Assembly (NCBI GenBank): GCA_034769895.1
Contig: CM068372.1
Location: 374,623,258-374,687,257 of the forward strand
Origin: Magicicada septendecula
Taxonomy: Eukaryota > Arthropoda > Insecta > Hemiptera > Cicadidae
Direction of reading: 5' to 3'
Length of the DNA: 64,000 nt
Positions 44,240 through 54,757 of this stretch are shown one piece after another. Position 1 is the first letter of the stretch. Each line of letters begins with the position of its first letter. The translations under genes were made by a program, and so were the position numbers. The notes below the pieces were generated by a model. The model had not been told where the DNA came from and made no database searches. It saw only the letters and a list, made by a program, of their open reading frames with translations.

Positions 44240-46435
44240 TCAAAAAGTTTTCTTCCTTGATTTCATTTCAGAAAAGCGTTTTATAAGCTCCTTCTTATCA
44301 ATTATTGATGCCTCAGCGTTGTTGATGGCAATCAATCCCAAAGCGCTCCGTCTGTCTTGACCCATTGTGCTCCTCAGGTAACTTTTTATCCTCTTGAGTG
44401 CGGAAAATGATCTTTCGGCTGATGCAACCGTTACGGGCAGGGTTAGAAACAAGGTCAAGGCTGTTAGCACTTCAGGGAAACTGGAGGACATTATCTCAAA
44501 GTCAACAAACAAAAGTTTAGTGAGCTCAAAAACTTTCTTGCACTTAGCAGTTTCTTCACCAAGACTTTCACGCAGTGAAAGTAGTTCAAGACCTAGAGAG
44601 GGTCCAATATCCTTTTCGTAAATCTTCTGAAGGTTCTCAGCGGTTTCCAGGATCTCTTTTTCTGAAAGGGAATTTAGAACCTTTGGAAACAACACAGAAA
44701 ATTGTTGTAAACACGTTCAACAGCTGAAAACCTCTTAGTAATCTGACCATTGATAACATCAAGAAGCTTGTAGAAGACATTTATTTTGAACAGGTTATCT
44801 CCATCTGAAAATCTGTAGTCTTCGGCCAGCTCATCAAAGTGTTTTTTTACCAACGGCTGCCTCTTCTGAGAGAAAATAGGATCAACATTCCACTTTACAG
44901 CGAGAGTTACAGCTTCCTCCTTCATGTTTTGGTACTCATTCCTCATTTGCAACAACCTATCTCTGCTCCTTTGAAAGATTGTCGAAGCTCTCTCTAAGTC
45001 TGTTTCTTTTCCTTGGAGGGATTTGGAAGCAATATTCAATTGAGTGAAAAGTTTAGACAGGATAACAGTTAACATGACAAACTGAAAATTGTTTATCACT
45101 TTCATCAACCTTCGCGCTTCTGACACTTCATCGCCATCGGGCTTCTTACTCTCAAGGGAAATTTTCATAACAGCTTTTAGAATGTCTAAGTATCTCAATT
45201 TGACAACTAAAATTGAGTCGTGCCTTGATGCCCACCTTGTAGGGTTAAGTTTCTTTAATGTGATTTCTGACTTATTTGTTAGTGAAGAAAGACTGTCCCA
45301 TCTGTCAATACTTTGGCCGAAGAAAACATACAATGATTGAAGAGCTGAGAAGTAGTTGGCTACATCTCTTACAGTACTTACTGCATCATTAATCACTAAA
45401 TTGAGGTTGTGCGCTGCACAGTGGACATACACGGCAAGTTCTTCAATACCTTGTATTCTACTTTGCACGCCAGTGTAAAGCTCCACTCATTGTGGCTGCC
45501 CCATCATAGCCTTGACCTCTACATTTCTTCATGTCTAGACCAAAGCCTACTTTTTAATTTTTAATAAGTGGTTTAAACATCACGTATTTACGGTGCTCGA
45601 CAAAAAATTATAAAATGCTCTTTCATGTACACAAATTTGACTCGACTCGTCATTAGCTCCCTAAAGTTTGGTGAAGATAATTTTTGTTGGACAAGACCTC
45701 TTCATGAGTAATTAGCGCACGAATTTCCAAAAAAGGTATCCTCGTGGTTAATACATGTGATATTCAGCATGAAAATAAATAAAAAGTAATATACATTATA
45801 CCAGTTAGCATAAAATACGTTAGTATTATCTTAAATTATTACTGCACAATATTCTGTTATAAAATATCTTACTATTTTTTTTATAATGCCAGTTTTAAGC
45901 CGAAATCCATTTTTTAAAATCACTCAGCTTTTAAACTGTAAATGATATTTGTAATTCAAAGCAGAAGTATCGAGTCACGAGTGACAGATCCAGTGAGAAG
46001 TACGCACAAAATCTTTGAATTTGAAAAATGAATACGTACTTCCCAAAGGTCCTGGCACTACCACAGGTGTCTTTCAGACTGTACTTTTTTTATTTGTAAA
46101 ATCTTAATTAATAAATTATAAAAATTTTAAAAACAATGTGTGTTAATGAAAAGTTAAATACAAAATTGTTGTTGAATCTACAGATGATTTTTTTTAAACT
46201 GTACCGGTAATTTAACCCTTTAGCATGTCCACAACTAAAATTAAAATACTGTCAAGTTTTGTTGCTTAACATACCTGCATCAGGAACCTGAAGAGCTTGG
46301 TTCTCGTCAGAGGTCTTTGGTTTTTTTAGACAGGAATGAAGTTATTGTCTTATTTGTCCGTTTTATAGACTCTTCTTCTAAACGCTTTCTTCTTCGTTTA
46401 GCGGCACCGCTAGTTGAACTAAGTTCCTGCTCCAT
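44240..46435 (-). pseudogene. hAT transposase (ZMYM1-like), two exons, decayed
   Basis: Exon 1 starts at ATG 46435 (MEQELSSTSGAAKRRRKRLE) and continues, after a one-base excess in an A run near 46330, to VPDA followed by a strong splice donor, GCAG|GTATGT, near 46275. Later exon sequence begins somewhere near 46040-46080 and is damaged. The catalytic region is readable as DMKKCRGQGYDGAATMSG (near 45490-45540), then VYVHCAAHNLNLVINDAV (near 45380-45430). The C-terminal dimerisation region is LPVTVASAERSFSALKRIKS (near 44370-44440). A frameshift at about 45480 and a stop at about 44680 separate the open parts. Similar proteins are annotated in animals as zinc finger MYM-type 1-like. A cysteine-rich zinc-finger segment expected near the start appears to be deleted. 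Confidence 0.85.
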
Positions 46436-46594
46436 TCCTTTTATTTATTTGCGTCTCGTATAATTATAACCTATAAGTACATGTGAGCCAGGAGCAGACA
46501 TGCGACAGATGTGTGTGACAGCTCTGCAATACAGCAACACCTACCGTCTGATTGAGTGAGCAGTGAGCGCTGAATCTGACAAGTGGCGTTGACG

Positions 46595-46636
46595 GCCTTG
46601 CGCATGCGCGCGCCACCCGACCACTTTATTTATAGA
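46595..46636 (-). promoter_or_regulatory. Probable hAT core promoter: TATA box and NRF-1-type site
   Basis: On the minus strand TATAAATAAA (46625-46634) lies about 190 bp upstream of the transposase ATG. About 15 bp downstream is TGCGCATGCGCG (46599-46610, read on the plus strand, palindromic core), an exact match to the NRF-1/Ewg consensus YGCGCAYGCGCR. Spacing places the NRF-1 site near the expected start of transcription. The nested LINE lies immediately upstream of the TATA box. Confidence 0.45.
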
Positions 46637-47283
46637 CGACGACGCGCCTTACCGAGCACAGCGTCCGAGAGGTCCACTTCTACTTGACACACACGATCTC
46701 CAGCATCGGACTGATCAGGACTGCTCTTCTTAGACTGCTCTCTCAGCTCTCTTCGCTGGATGTGCTACAGCTTGCTGTTTCGGCCACCTCGTCGCTGGAC
46801 GAGGCAAACTACCACCTTCTCTTCGTGGGATTCAAGGACCAAGGCGCCAGCTGCTGCCGGTGAATTTAGTAGCCGGTACAAGTGGTAGCTGGCCGAAGTT
46901 GACCTTATAAGGACCACCTGCGCCGGATAACATCTGCTGGCGGAGAATACAAGAGGATTGCTCTGGGCTCACCTGGTGAGTGCCGCATCAGTGCATAAAC
47001 CCTAACTTGCTCACGACTGTTAGGTAGCGCTGCCCCGGACGATCCTTGCAAGCCCCCACCAGTGGTAAGCGAGCTAGGATATCGCCGGGGTAAAGGGGCC
47101 AGTGGACACCAGTCTTGGTAAGGACTGGTATTCAACGAAGCTGGTCGTTAGCCCAGCTCCTCCCGCATCGTCGTGAGCAAGGAAGACGCGCGGGTAATCC
47201 GGCTTCGGCCGGACCCGAGATCCCTGGCGTCTGGCAGTGACTGCCTAGCAGTCTCTGCCCGGCAGCCGTCGCACCTGGCCAGC

Positions 47284-49032
47284 ATGCCTTCCACAGGCAA
47301 CGGCCCAAGTGCCGAGTCGCTCGGCCCCGCCTTGCTGCCCCAGCTGGGCGACTCGCCTGAATCGCCTCGGGCGATGGAGACGGATGATCCTCTCCCTAAC
47401 CCGCTTCCTCCTCTTCCGGCTGACGAGTCGGGCGAGTTCGCGACCGTTGGTCGGCGTAATCGCCCGGCTAAGAAGCCCAAGAGGACCCACCCAACCGCTT
47501 CCTCTAGCACCTCGGCCATGGACATTGGACCTTCTCAGGGCCCACAGGCCGCGGTTCCGACTGCTTCGACAGCAGCTCCGGCTGCTGCCGCTGTTGGTCG
47601 TGCGCCGCCCCTGTACGTCCATAGCGTGTCTAATGTCGCCGCCTTATACAGACGGCTGATCGCGGCCCACGGCCTGTCGGCCGACAAGCTTGACCTGAAG
47701 CTGCTTGGCGGTGATACGGTCAGGATTGTCGTCCGCCAGCTCGAGGACCATCGCTTGGTCGAGGCCTTCCTCCAAGCGCATAACCTACAATACCACACCT
47801 TTACTCCTAAGCGAGTCAAGCCCTTGTCTGTAATTTTGCGAGGGCTTGACGCGCACACTGATCCTCAGGAGATCCTCTTGGAACTCCGCGACCTCGGGTA
47901 CCCGGTGCAGGCAATTTTCCGCCTGTTCACTCACTCAGAAACCCGAGTACCTCTCCCGCTCGTCCGTCTCCAGCTCGAGAAGGGCGAGGCTGCTGACAAA
48001 ATTTTCCACCTGACGCGGCTGTTTGGCTTCCGCGTCCGGGTGGAAACCAGTCGACCCCAGGGCAAGCTTGCGCAGTGCCACCGGTGCCAGAGGTTCGGCC
48101 ATCACACCGACGTCTGCCGCAATGCCCCGGCCTGTCTACGTTGTTCTCTGGGACATTCAACCCAGGCCTGCACTGTGGCAGACAAAACCAAATTTCGCAG
48201 TATTAATTGTGGCCAAGGCCACGCAGCGAGTAACGTAAACTGCCCGGTCTATAAGGCGGAGCTCCTGCGGAAGCAAAAGCCGCAGGGGCCCCTCCCGAAG
48301 CCACGGCAGCCAGCTATGCAGCCCCAACCTAGACAGCCTAAAATGCAGGCTAGGCCTCAACCTCAGGCACAACCGGCACGGCGCGCGCCCTCTTCGGCTC
48401 CACCTCCAGCCCCTGCAAAGGCAACCAAACGTACCGCGTCTCCTTCCGAAGCAGAGACACGCCCAGTAGCCGTCATCTCGGTTTTGGAGCCGGAGAATGA
48501 ACCCTCCACCTCCGCGGAACCTCCTACTCCCGCCTCTGAACCAGAGGCAGCCTCGCCACCCTTGCCACCTCCGCGATTTCCGCGAGCAGGCGTCACAAAA
48601 CCCAGGAACAAAGGGGTAACCACACCGGATGCTCGGCCCCGAGCTCCTGCCTGCCCACAGCCCAAGAAAAGTCCTGCTTCCCGGTATAAGTCCGACGAAG
48701 CGCAACAGCGTACTTTTCCTGCCGCTGATTCAAAACCGTCTGGCCCTGGTCCTGTGGCTTCCACCACGACCCGATCTGCCGTTACACCTGGTCGCTCTTA
48801 CGCGGCCTCAGTTTCCAGGCAAACCGCCCAGTTCGTCATTTCCGATGACGCACAGTTCGTCCGCGGCTTTCTGTCTAGCTACGACCTCAAGAAAGTCCCA
48901 TCTACCTTCAGGTCCATCCGAGACCGCCTGGAAACTGCTGACCCAACTGAGAGATTCATGCTCTTTGTGGAAGCCTGCGAAGTCATAGGTCTTCTATTAA
49001 CCGAGCCCTTAGACGAGATCTCTCGCTCGTAG
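47284..49032 (+). CDS. ORF1 (gag-like, zinc knuckles) of the Jockey-type LINE
   Basis: I chose ATG at 47284 (MPSTGNGPSAE); the frame is open from 47152 but has no earlier ATG. This gives 582 residues. A Pro/Ala/Ser-rich N terminus is followed by a gag-like fold of about 120 residues (VRQLEDHRLVEAFLQAHNLQ, then PLSVILRGLDAHTDPQEILL), the region typically placed before CCHC fingers in Jockey ORF1. Knuckles begin near residue 264: CHRCQRFGHHTDVC (CX2CX4HX4C), CLRCSLGHSTQAC (CX2CX3HX4C), and SINCGQGHAASNVNC, in which the first Cys is Ser. A long Pro/Ala/Gln-rich segment and a conserved-looking C-terminal block FMLFVEACEVIGLL follow. The likely role is RNA binding and particle formation. Confidence 0.88.
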   Translation: MPSTGNGPSAESLGPALLPQLGDSPESPRAMETDDPLPNPLPPLPADESGEFATVGRRNRPAKKPKRTHPTASSSTSAMDIGPSQGPQAAVPTASTAAPAAAAVGRAPPLYVHSVSNVAALYRRLIAAHGLSADKLDLKLLGGDTVRIVVRQLEDHRLVEAFLQAHNLQYHTFTPKRVKPLSVILRGLDAHTDPQEILLELRDLGYPVQAIFRLFTHSETRVPLPLVRLQLEKGEAADKIFHLTRLFGFRVRVETSRPQGKLAQCHRCQRFGHHTDVCRNAPACLRCSLGHSTQACTVADKTKFRSINCGQGHAASNVNCPVYKAELLRKQKPQGPLPKPRQPAMQPQPRQPKMQARPQPQAQPARRAPSSAPPPAPAKATKRTASPSEAETRPVAVISVLEPENEPSTSAEPPTPASEPEAASPPLPPPRFPRAGVTKPRNKGVTTPDARPRAPACPQPKKSPASRYKSDEAQQRTFPAADSKPSGPGPVASTTTRSAVTPGRSYAASVSRQTAQFVISDDAQFVRGFLSSYDLKKVPSTFRSIRDRLETADPTERFMLFVEACEVIGLLLTEPLDEISRS

Positions 49033-51683
49033 CCTGGAATGCTAACAACATCGGTTCCAAGCATTCCGACCTTCTTGAATTCCTGGCTCGGTTCAAACCC
49101 GACGTACTTCTCCTTACTGAAACCCACCTGACCCCGGCGAACCGGTTTCGATTACCAAATTACGTGGTCTATCGGGATGACCGAGTTGGTCAACGAGGAG
49201 GCGGCACGGCGATCGCGGTGAGGACCTCCATAGGTCATCATCGTGTCGCTTTGCCGCAGCTTACCAACCTAGAGGCCACCGCCATTGAGGTCCACGGAGC
49301 TCTTGGCGGCGTCCTCGTGGTTTCAGCATACAAGCCCCCACGAGCTGAACTCCTTGTTGGCGACCTGGAAGTCATCTTCGATTCCCATCGAAGGGTAATT
49401 TTGGCCGGCGATCTGAATTGCAAGCATCGCGTTTGGAATAGTCGCCTGACTACTCCGAACGGGAGGCGCTTGCTCAGTTTTGTTGAATCGCGCCGGGCGA
49501 TGGTGTTTGGTCTAGCGCAACCCACGTTCTTTCCGTCACAGCCTAACGCGGCTCCCGATGTTCTGGATATCGCGGTGACCCAAGGAGTTGTCTGTCCGGT
49601 CGAGGTATTCTCACTTACGGAGCTGACATCCGACCACAACCCTATCTTGGTCCACGTTGCTACCCAGCACGCCTATGCACGTTCTGACCAGAAGAAGGTT
49701 ATCGATTGGGATCGCTACGGCCCGGCCTTGTGCCGTCGATTGCCGCCAGCGGCCCCACTCGATTCCGTTCGCCTCCTAGACGAAGCAGTTGCGGGAATCG
49801 AAGAGGCAATCATCTCGGCTATAGGCGTGTCTTCACGTATGCGAGCTGGTTTCACGCCTGGCTACCAACGCATCCCTGAGGAAGTCTCTCTTCTCGCTCG
49901 CGAGAGGAATTACTTCCGGAAACGTTGGCAGAGGACCCGTGATCCGGCCGATAAGGCAGCATACAATCGGCTCACCGGACGACTGCGTGGCAGTCTGAAG
50001 GCGTTCCGACGTAGCTGTTGGGAACTCGACGTGGTCCGAACGGGGGATGCGGACCCGCTAAGTCACCCGTACAGAATACCTACCGCATTGACGGGACGGA
50101 GGCGCCGACCTCCACTTCCCGCCATTGTTGGACCGTTCGGTCGACCCCTGGGTCGCCCGGAGGAGAAGGCCGAGTACTTGGGCTTGTGTTTCGAGCGACA
50201 GTTCGCTCCCAACCCGCCCATGGACTGGGACTTCGACGAACAAGTCGAGATGGCTGTGGAAGACTTTCTGTCACTTCCGATCACGACGGAGCCCGAACCC
50301 ATCTCTTTGGAAGAGGTCTCAGATCGGCTCGCTGAACTTCAGCCAAGAAAAGCTCTAGGCCCGGACGGTGTTACCAACACCGCTCTACGACTTCTTCCCG
50401 AGCCTGGAGTTCAATTCTTGACTGATTTGTTCAACGCGTGTCTTAGACTGGCCTACTTTCCCAAGAAATGGAGAAAGGCGACGGTTATCGTGATCCCGAA
50501 GCCGGGAAAGGATACCACCCGCTCGGAAAACCTCCGGCCTATCAGCCTACTCTCCGCTACGTCCAAGGTTTTTGAGCGCCTCGTACAGCGTCGTGTACGA
50601 GAACATCTAACCAACTTTGACGTGCTGGTCCCCGAACAGTTCGGCTTTCGTGTGGGGCATTCGACCACTCATCAACTGATGAGACTGGTGGAAAGCATCA
50701 CGGAAGCCGGGTGTCGGAGAGAACGGACCGTTGGCTGTTTCTTAGATGTTGAGAAAGCCTTCGACAGCGTATGGCATGATGGCCTGTTATTCAAACTTAG
50801 GGAAGTCCAGCTCCCGGACTACTACCTCCATCTGGTTGCTAGCTTTCTGACGGAGAGGACCTTCTGCGTGAGAGTTGGCGATTCAGTCTCTTCCGAGAGA
50901 CGAATCACAGCCGGCGTCCCTCAAGGTAGTGTTCTAGGCCCCCTTCTGTTCTCGATCTACGTCAACGACGTGCCGAGACAGCCTGGAGTCCAGATGGCCC
51001 TCTTCGCTGACGACACGGCCGTATTTACGGCCGATCGTCATGAGGAAAGGGCCGTCCTACGACTGCAGCGCCAGCTCGACACGCTCGTGGACTGGACTGA
51101 GAATTGGAGAGTGCTCCTCAACCCTACCAAGAGTGTAGCCGTCGAATTCTCTAAGCGACGGAAGAACCCCGTTAGGCAACTACGTATCGGCAGAACGTAC
51201 TTGCGCTGGTCCAACGAGGTCAAGTACCTCGGCTTACACCTCGACCGTCGGCTCACCTGGCGTACCCACGCACAGACAGTTCTTAAGCGAGCATCCACTC
51301 GCCTGTGCGCACTGTTTCCACTCCTGATCAGCTCAGCCATGACCAGGAAATTGGGTAGGATGATCGTCGGCGCGTATCTGCTGCCGGTCATTACCTACGC
51401 CTGCCCGGTCTGGGGTTACCTCGCCGCAATGCATAAAAAGAAGTTGCAGAGCGTCCTCGACAGGGGGCTTCGGCTAGCGGCCAAAGTCCCCCGTCGCTTC
51501 TCATCTCGCCTTCTAAGGAGAGGACTTGGCGTCCGCTCCTTAGACAACACCTTCAGGCGGCTTGCACGCAAATTTTATGCACGTGCGGCGAGGTTCCCAG
51601 ACAATCCTCTAGTGACTGGGCTGGGAAGGTACCGTATACGCCCAGGTGATTCGTGGAAACGCCCTCGGTGTATATTGCGCTAG
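48948..51683 (+). CDS. ORF2 (endonuclease and reverse transcriptase) of the Jockey-type LINE
   Basis: The frame is open from the TGA at about 48945 to the stop at 51681-51683, overlapping ORF1 by about 85 bases in the -1 frame relative to ORF1. There is no ATG before the endonuclease; the first recognised motif is LVAWNANNIGSKHSDLLEFL (from about 49026), then LLLTETHLTP, VILAGDLNCKHRVWNS and TSDHNPILVH (near 49626), the APE-type endonuclease set. Reverse transcriptase: QPRKALGPDGVTNTALRLLP (near 50340), PISLLSATSKVFERLV, LDVEKAFDSVWHDGLLFKL (near 50745), AGVPQGSVLGPLLFSIYVND (near 50910) and the catalytic MALFADDTAVFT (near 50994). The C-terminal part ends ...SWKRPRCILR. No stop or frameshift interrupts the domains. 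Confidence 0.9.
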
Positions 51684-51961
51684 TGTAGGCTAGCACAACA
51701 GCCGAGAAAGGCCTGCTATAGAGCACACGCCCTACTTGGGCAGGGCCACGAGGCAGGAGCTCCAGATGGTAGCTCGGAACTCAGTTCCCGTGCGGTTCGT
51801 CTCTGCGACGCACAACCGCAAAGCCCAGAGCAAAAAAAAAAAAAAAAAAATTACCGAGCTATTTCGAGCCGCACCCAGGCCACGGCGTGGGCCCAACTTT
51901 TCAGCGGGCCCCCCCCGCAATGCGAGGACTGGCGGTACCTAGATCCGGCCCTGCACCCACT

Positions 51962-52955
51962 TCCTGAACTGCTTTCTCTTCCCCCACTACGATCTGGACG
52001 AACCGTTTCACGTCTTATTATTTCATCTGTATTTGCTATAGTTTATTCTTAAGCCACCACCAGCCTGCGCTCCACATTTGAATTGTTCATGAACTTTGCG
52101 TAACGTACGTTTTCCGTTAAAATTGATGACACTTCTAACTGGTTAATGATTTCATATATTATTTTACAGTTTATTATTGATGGTTTACATGATTCTACGT
52201 ATATTGATGGTTGCGCAACGCTGCAACCATAAAATCAACCGCCAGTGATAAAAGGGCATTTTTCTAGGAGGTTAATTTTAACGTCATCGGAGAAAATCAG
52301 GATTTTCAATTGGAATTCAAATTGATTTTTATTAATTTTACTCCGGTTGTAATTCAAATGTTATAGCTTTCTCCTCACCTCTTTGACGTTACCTAAAGAG
52401 ATAATCCTTCAATAAATCTAATTTTCAAAATCGTATTAATTTTGCTCGAATTTAGTGTGTTACTCGAAAAGGTTAGAAAGAATCAACTCTACTGGTTGAC
52501 AGATGGAAATATTTTTCGTAGTTGGAAAAGGTCAACTGAATCTGTAACTAAATAATTGAAAACGTTGCTGTTCACGGTAATGTTGAGTATAAAAGTGACA
52601 TTTCATAAAATTTTGTATCTGAAGTGTCTTCATTATACAAGGAACGTTTTTACTTACGAGCGCGGGCTTGTGAATTCTGTGGAATCGACGCAAAGTGACA
52701 GGAAGCGTTTTAGCTGCTCGACATTTACTTGCCATTAAACTTAATAGTCAGCGGCACTACTGTCACGCGCGGACAAACTCACTGCTGTACACAGCCATTT
52801 CGTAGGTTAGCTAACAAAAATAATGTTATTTTACTTTTAAAATTTTACGTTTATTACAAAATTGTTAAGTCCGTCTGTTGCTTGCGTATAACCGTCTATT
52901 TTTACTCCACGGTCAGAAGGAATTAATTACTCTAAGAATTCGTTTATGCCTAAAA
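51962..52955. other. No recognisable gene
   Basis: AT-rich sequence. The two overlapping short frames at 52532-52738 on opposite strands look like chance. Confidence 0.4.
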
Positions 52956-52961
52956 AACAAT

Positions 52962-54460
52962 TCATCATCATCTTCAACAAGGATTAAACAAAAAATGGTT
53001 TGTTCCGGTACCAAGCAGACAGACTACAGCTGGTCATTCCAACGCTTCTTCGGACATCCCACACCTCTCCGTCCTTCCGGCTTACAATTCCATAGTTGCT
53101 TGGGGATGAGGCTGTCAGCCATTCGACCATTTTAGCCGATATTGGGCAATTCTGTCAAGTATACTCATAATGCTCATCTCCTTCCCTACATCAACATTAC
53201 TTTTGCGATCTTGAGGAGTCTATCCTGCCACGTGTCTGAGAAACCTCATTTCGGCCGCTTGAATACGACTGCCCTGGAATTTCGTTAAAGTCCAATTGTC
53301 AGACTCATAGTGAAGTGTGTGGAGGGCCTTGTAGAACTTAAGGCGTGTTTCTCCATTTGTTGATTTTAGAGCTCTCCTGATGGTCCCACACGTATGGTTG
53401 AACTTATGTAGTTTTTCACCACAGCATTGTTTGTAATGTAAGACACATTATTACGCAGACATTCAAAATTACTAGCCCGGTCCAGAGCAGTACCATTTAC
53501 AACAAGGTTTGCTTGTATAGGATCAGCTTCATGAAAAGGCAACACCTTGGTCTTCAATGTGGGTATCTGTAATAAAACATCCTTACAGATCCGACTCAGT
53601 GAGTGTACAGCCGTCTGCAAGCCGCTTTCCATGTTCGACAGGACAGCCTGGTCATAAGCAGACAACAACATGTCAATTGCAGAGTTATCAATCATAAAAT
53701 GTTATGGAAGGTTCTTCTGCCGACATCGTCTACATTTAAATTAAACAGAGAAGGTGGTAATGGGCAACTTGTCGTACTCGCACAATTGATCAGACCCATA
53801 CTGGGAGCTGTGTCCCGTCTTCCAGTCTCAATGAAGTTTTTTTCTACATAAAGACTTTGTATGGCTCTGAGGAGGTATTGCGGGATCGCTTTCTTTTCCA
53901 TTATTGCCCATTGCCTGCCCCTATTCAGTCTAGCAAATGCCTTTCCAAACTCAATGAAAGCTATGTATGTGGGCAACTGATATTCTCTGTGCTTTTCGAT
54001 AACCTGGGCTATTGTGAAGATGCAATCTAAAACCAAGATGCAACTTCCTGAAACCAAGTTGCGACTCCGAGAGAATAGTCTCTGTTATTGCGTTCAGCCA
54101 TTTTGCTAGAATAGATGCGTACAGTTTGCAAAACGTGTTAAGGAGGCAGACTCCTCTATAGTTATCACAGTCATTATGATCTCCTTCCTTGAATATGGGG
54201 ACTACCTTTGCGTCTGCCAGTCTTCGGGAATATGACCAGTGGTCCAGTACAGTTTAATGAAGTTTAATAAACGACCATGCAGCAAGGTTAGCGCATACCT
54301 TATAATCAGTGCCGGGCGATTTTCTATTTTTACAGCATTGTAAAGAAGCTAAGAATTCGTTCATTGCTACTGGATCCACAAATTCAATGATGTCTGTAAA
54401 TTCCCTTTCTTACAGTTGCTCTTGCGTCCACAGCCGCTCATAATATCTGAGCCATTCCTT
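52962..54460 (-). pseudogene. LINE family A, longest but decayed copy (about 1.5 kb)
   Basis: Read on the minus strand from right to left: the region before the palm (SPGTDYKVCANLA-like, near 54300), DNYRGVCLLNTFCKLYASIL (54120-54180), the QLPTYIAFIEFGKAFARLNR palm motif A equivalent (near 53900-53960), DMLLSAYDQAVLSNMESGLQ where FADDQ is changed to SAYDQ (near 53660), then the C-terminal blocks to 53000, and a (GAT)n tail at 52962-52973. Several stops and frameshifts occur. It extends further 5' than the other family A copies but lacks the endonuclease. Confidence 0.75.
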
Positions 54461-54711
54461 CTCTGTATACTTATAAATACTAATACCTTATGTACTATAC
54501 TTAAAAATACGAAGGTTACTCTGTTATTTATTTACAAATAAAAGATACTTGTAATCTTTTTACTGTATAGGATTTAATCGGCTGCTCCTCTCTCTAGTCG
54601 ATTTCATTACTGCTTTCTCCAACTTTGATTAACTTTTCGCCTAACTATGTATACAATGTTGTATGTTTTTCCAGTCTGCAAGTCTAATTCCTGCCCTACT
54701 AGCTCAAGAAG

Positions 54712-54757
<46 letters not shown>

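Larger units (their letters stand above)
46649..51859 (+). mobile_element. Full-length Jockey-type LINE with poly(A) tail and 9-bp duplication
   Basis: The element is 46658-51850 (5.19 kb), nested in the hAT. The target duplication ttaccgagc is perfect at 46649-46657 and 51851-51859. Order: 5' UTR of about 620 bp, ORF1 (47284-49032), ORF2 (about 48948-51683), a 3' UTR of about 148 bp and 19 uninterrupted A residues (51832-51850). The composition is clearly GC-rich against an AT-rich background. ORF2 has endonuclease and reverse transcriptase but no RNase H, which together with the gag-like ORF1 fits the Jockey clade. Both ORFs are open, so this may be a recent, possibly competent copy. Confidence 0.93.
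43984..51961 (-). mobile_element. hAT transposon with perfect 8-bp duplication, split by a LINE
   Basis: The element is 43992-51953. The ends are perfect inverted repeats of 14 bp, cagggccggatcta. The flanks cacccact at 43984-43991 and 51954-51961 are identical, the 8-bp duplication diagnostic of hAT. G/C homopolymers lie just inside both ends. A 5.2-kb LINE (46658-51850) is nested inside; without it and its duplication the hAT is about 2.76 kb, a normal length. The transposase is on the minus strand, so its 5' end lies to the right. Confidence 0.93.

Noticed and set aside
47148..47622. Long minus-strand frames opposite the Jockey ORF1
   Set aside because: Shadows of a GC-rich gene on the plus strand; no family motifs. 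The same holds for minus-strand frames opposite ORF2.
49164..49166. GTG as the start of the Jockey ORF2
   Set aside because: The conserved endonuclease N terminus lies upstream in the same frame, so the protein must begin earlier.
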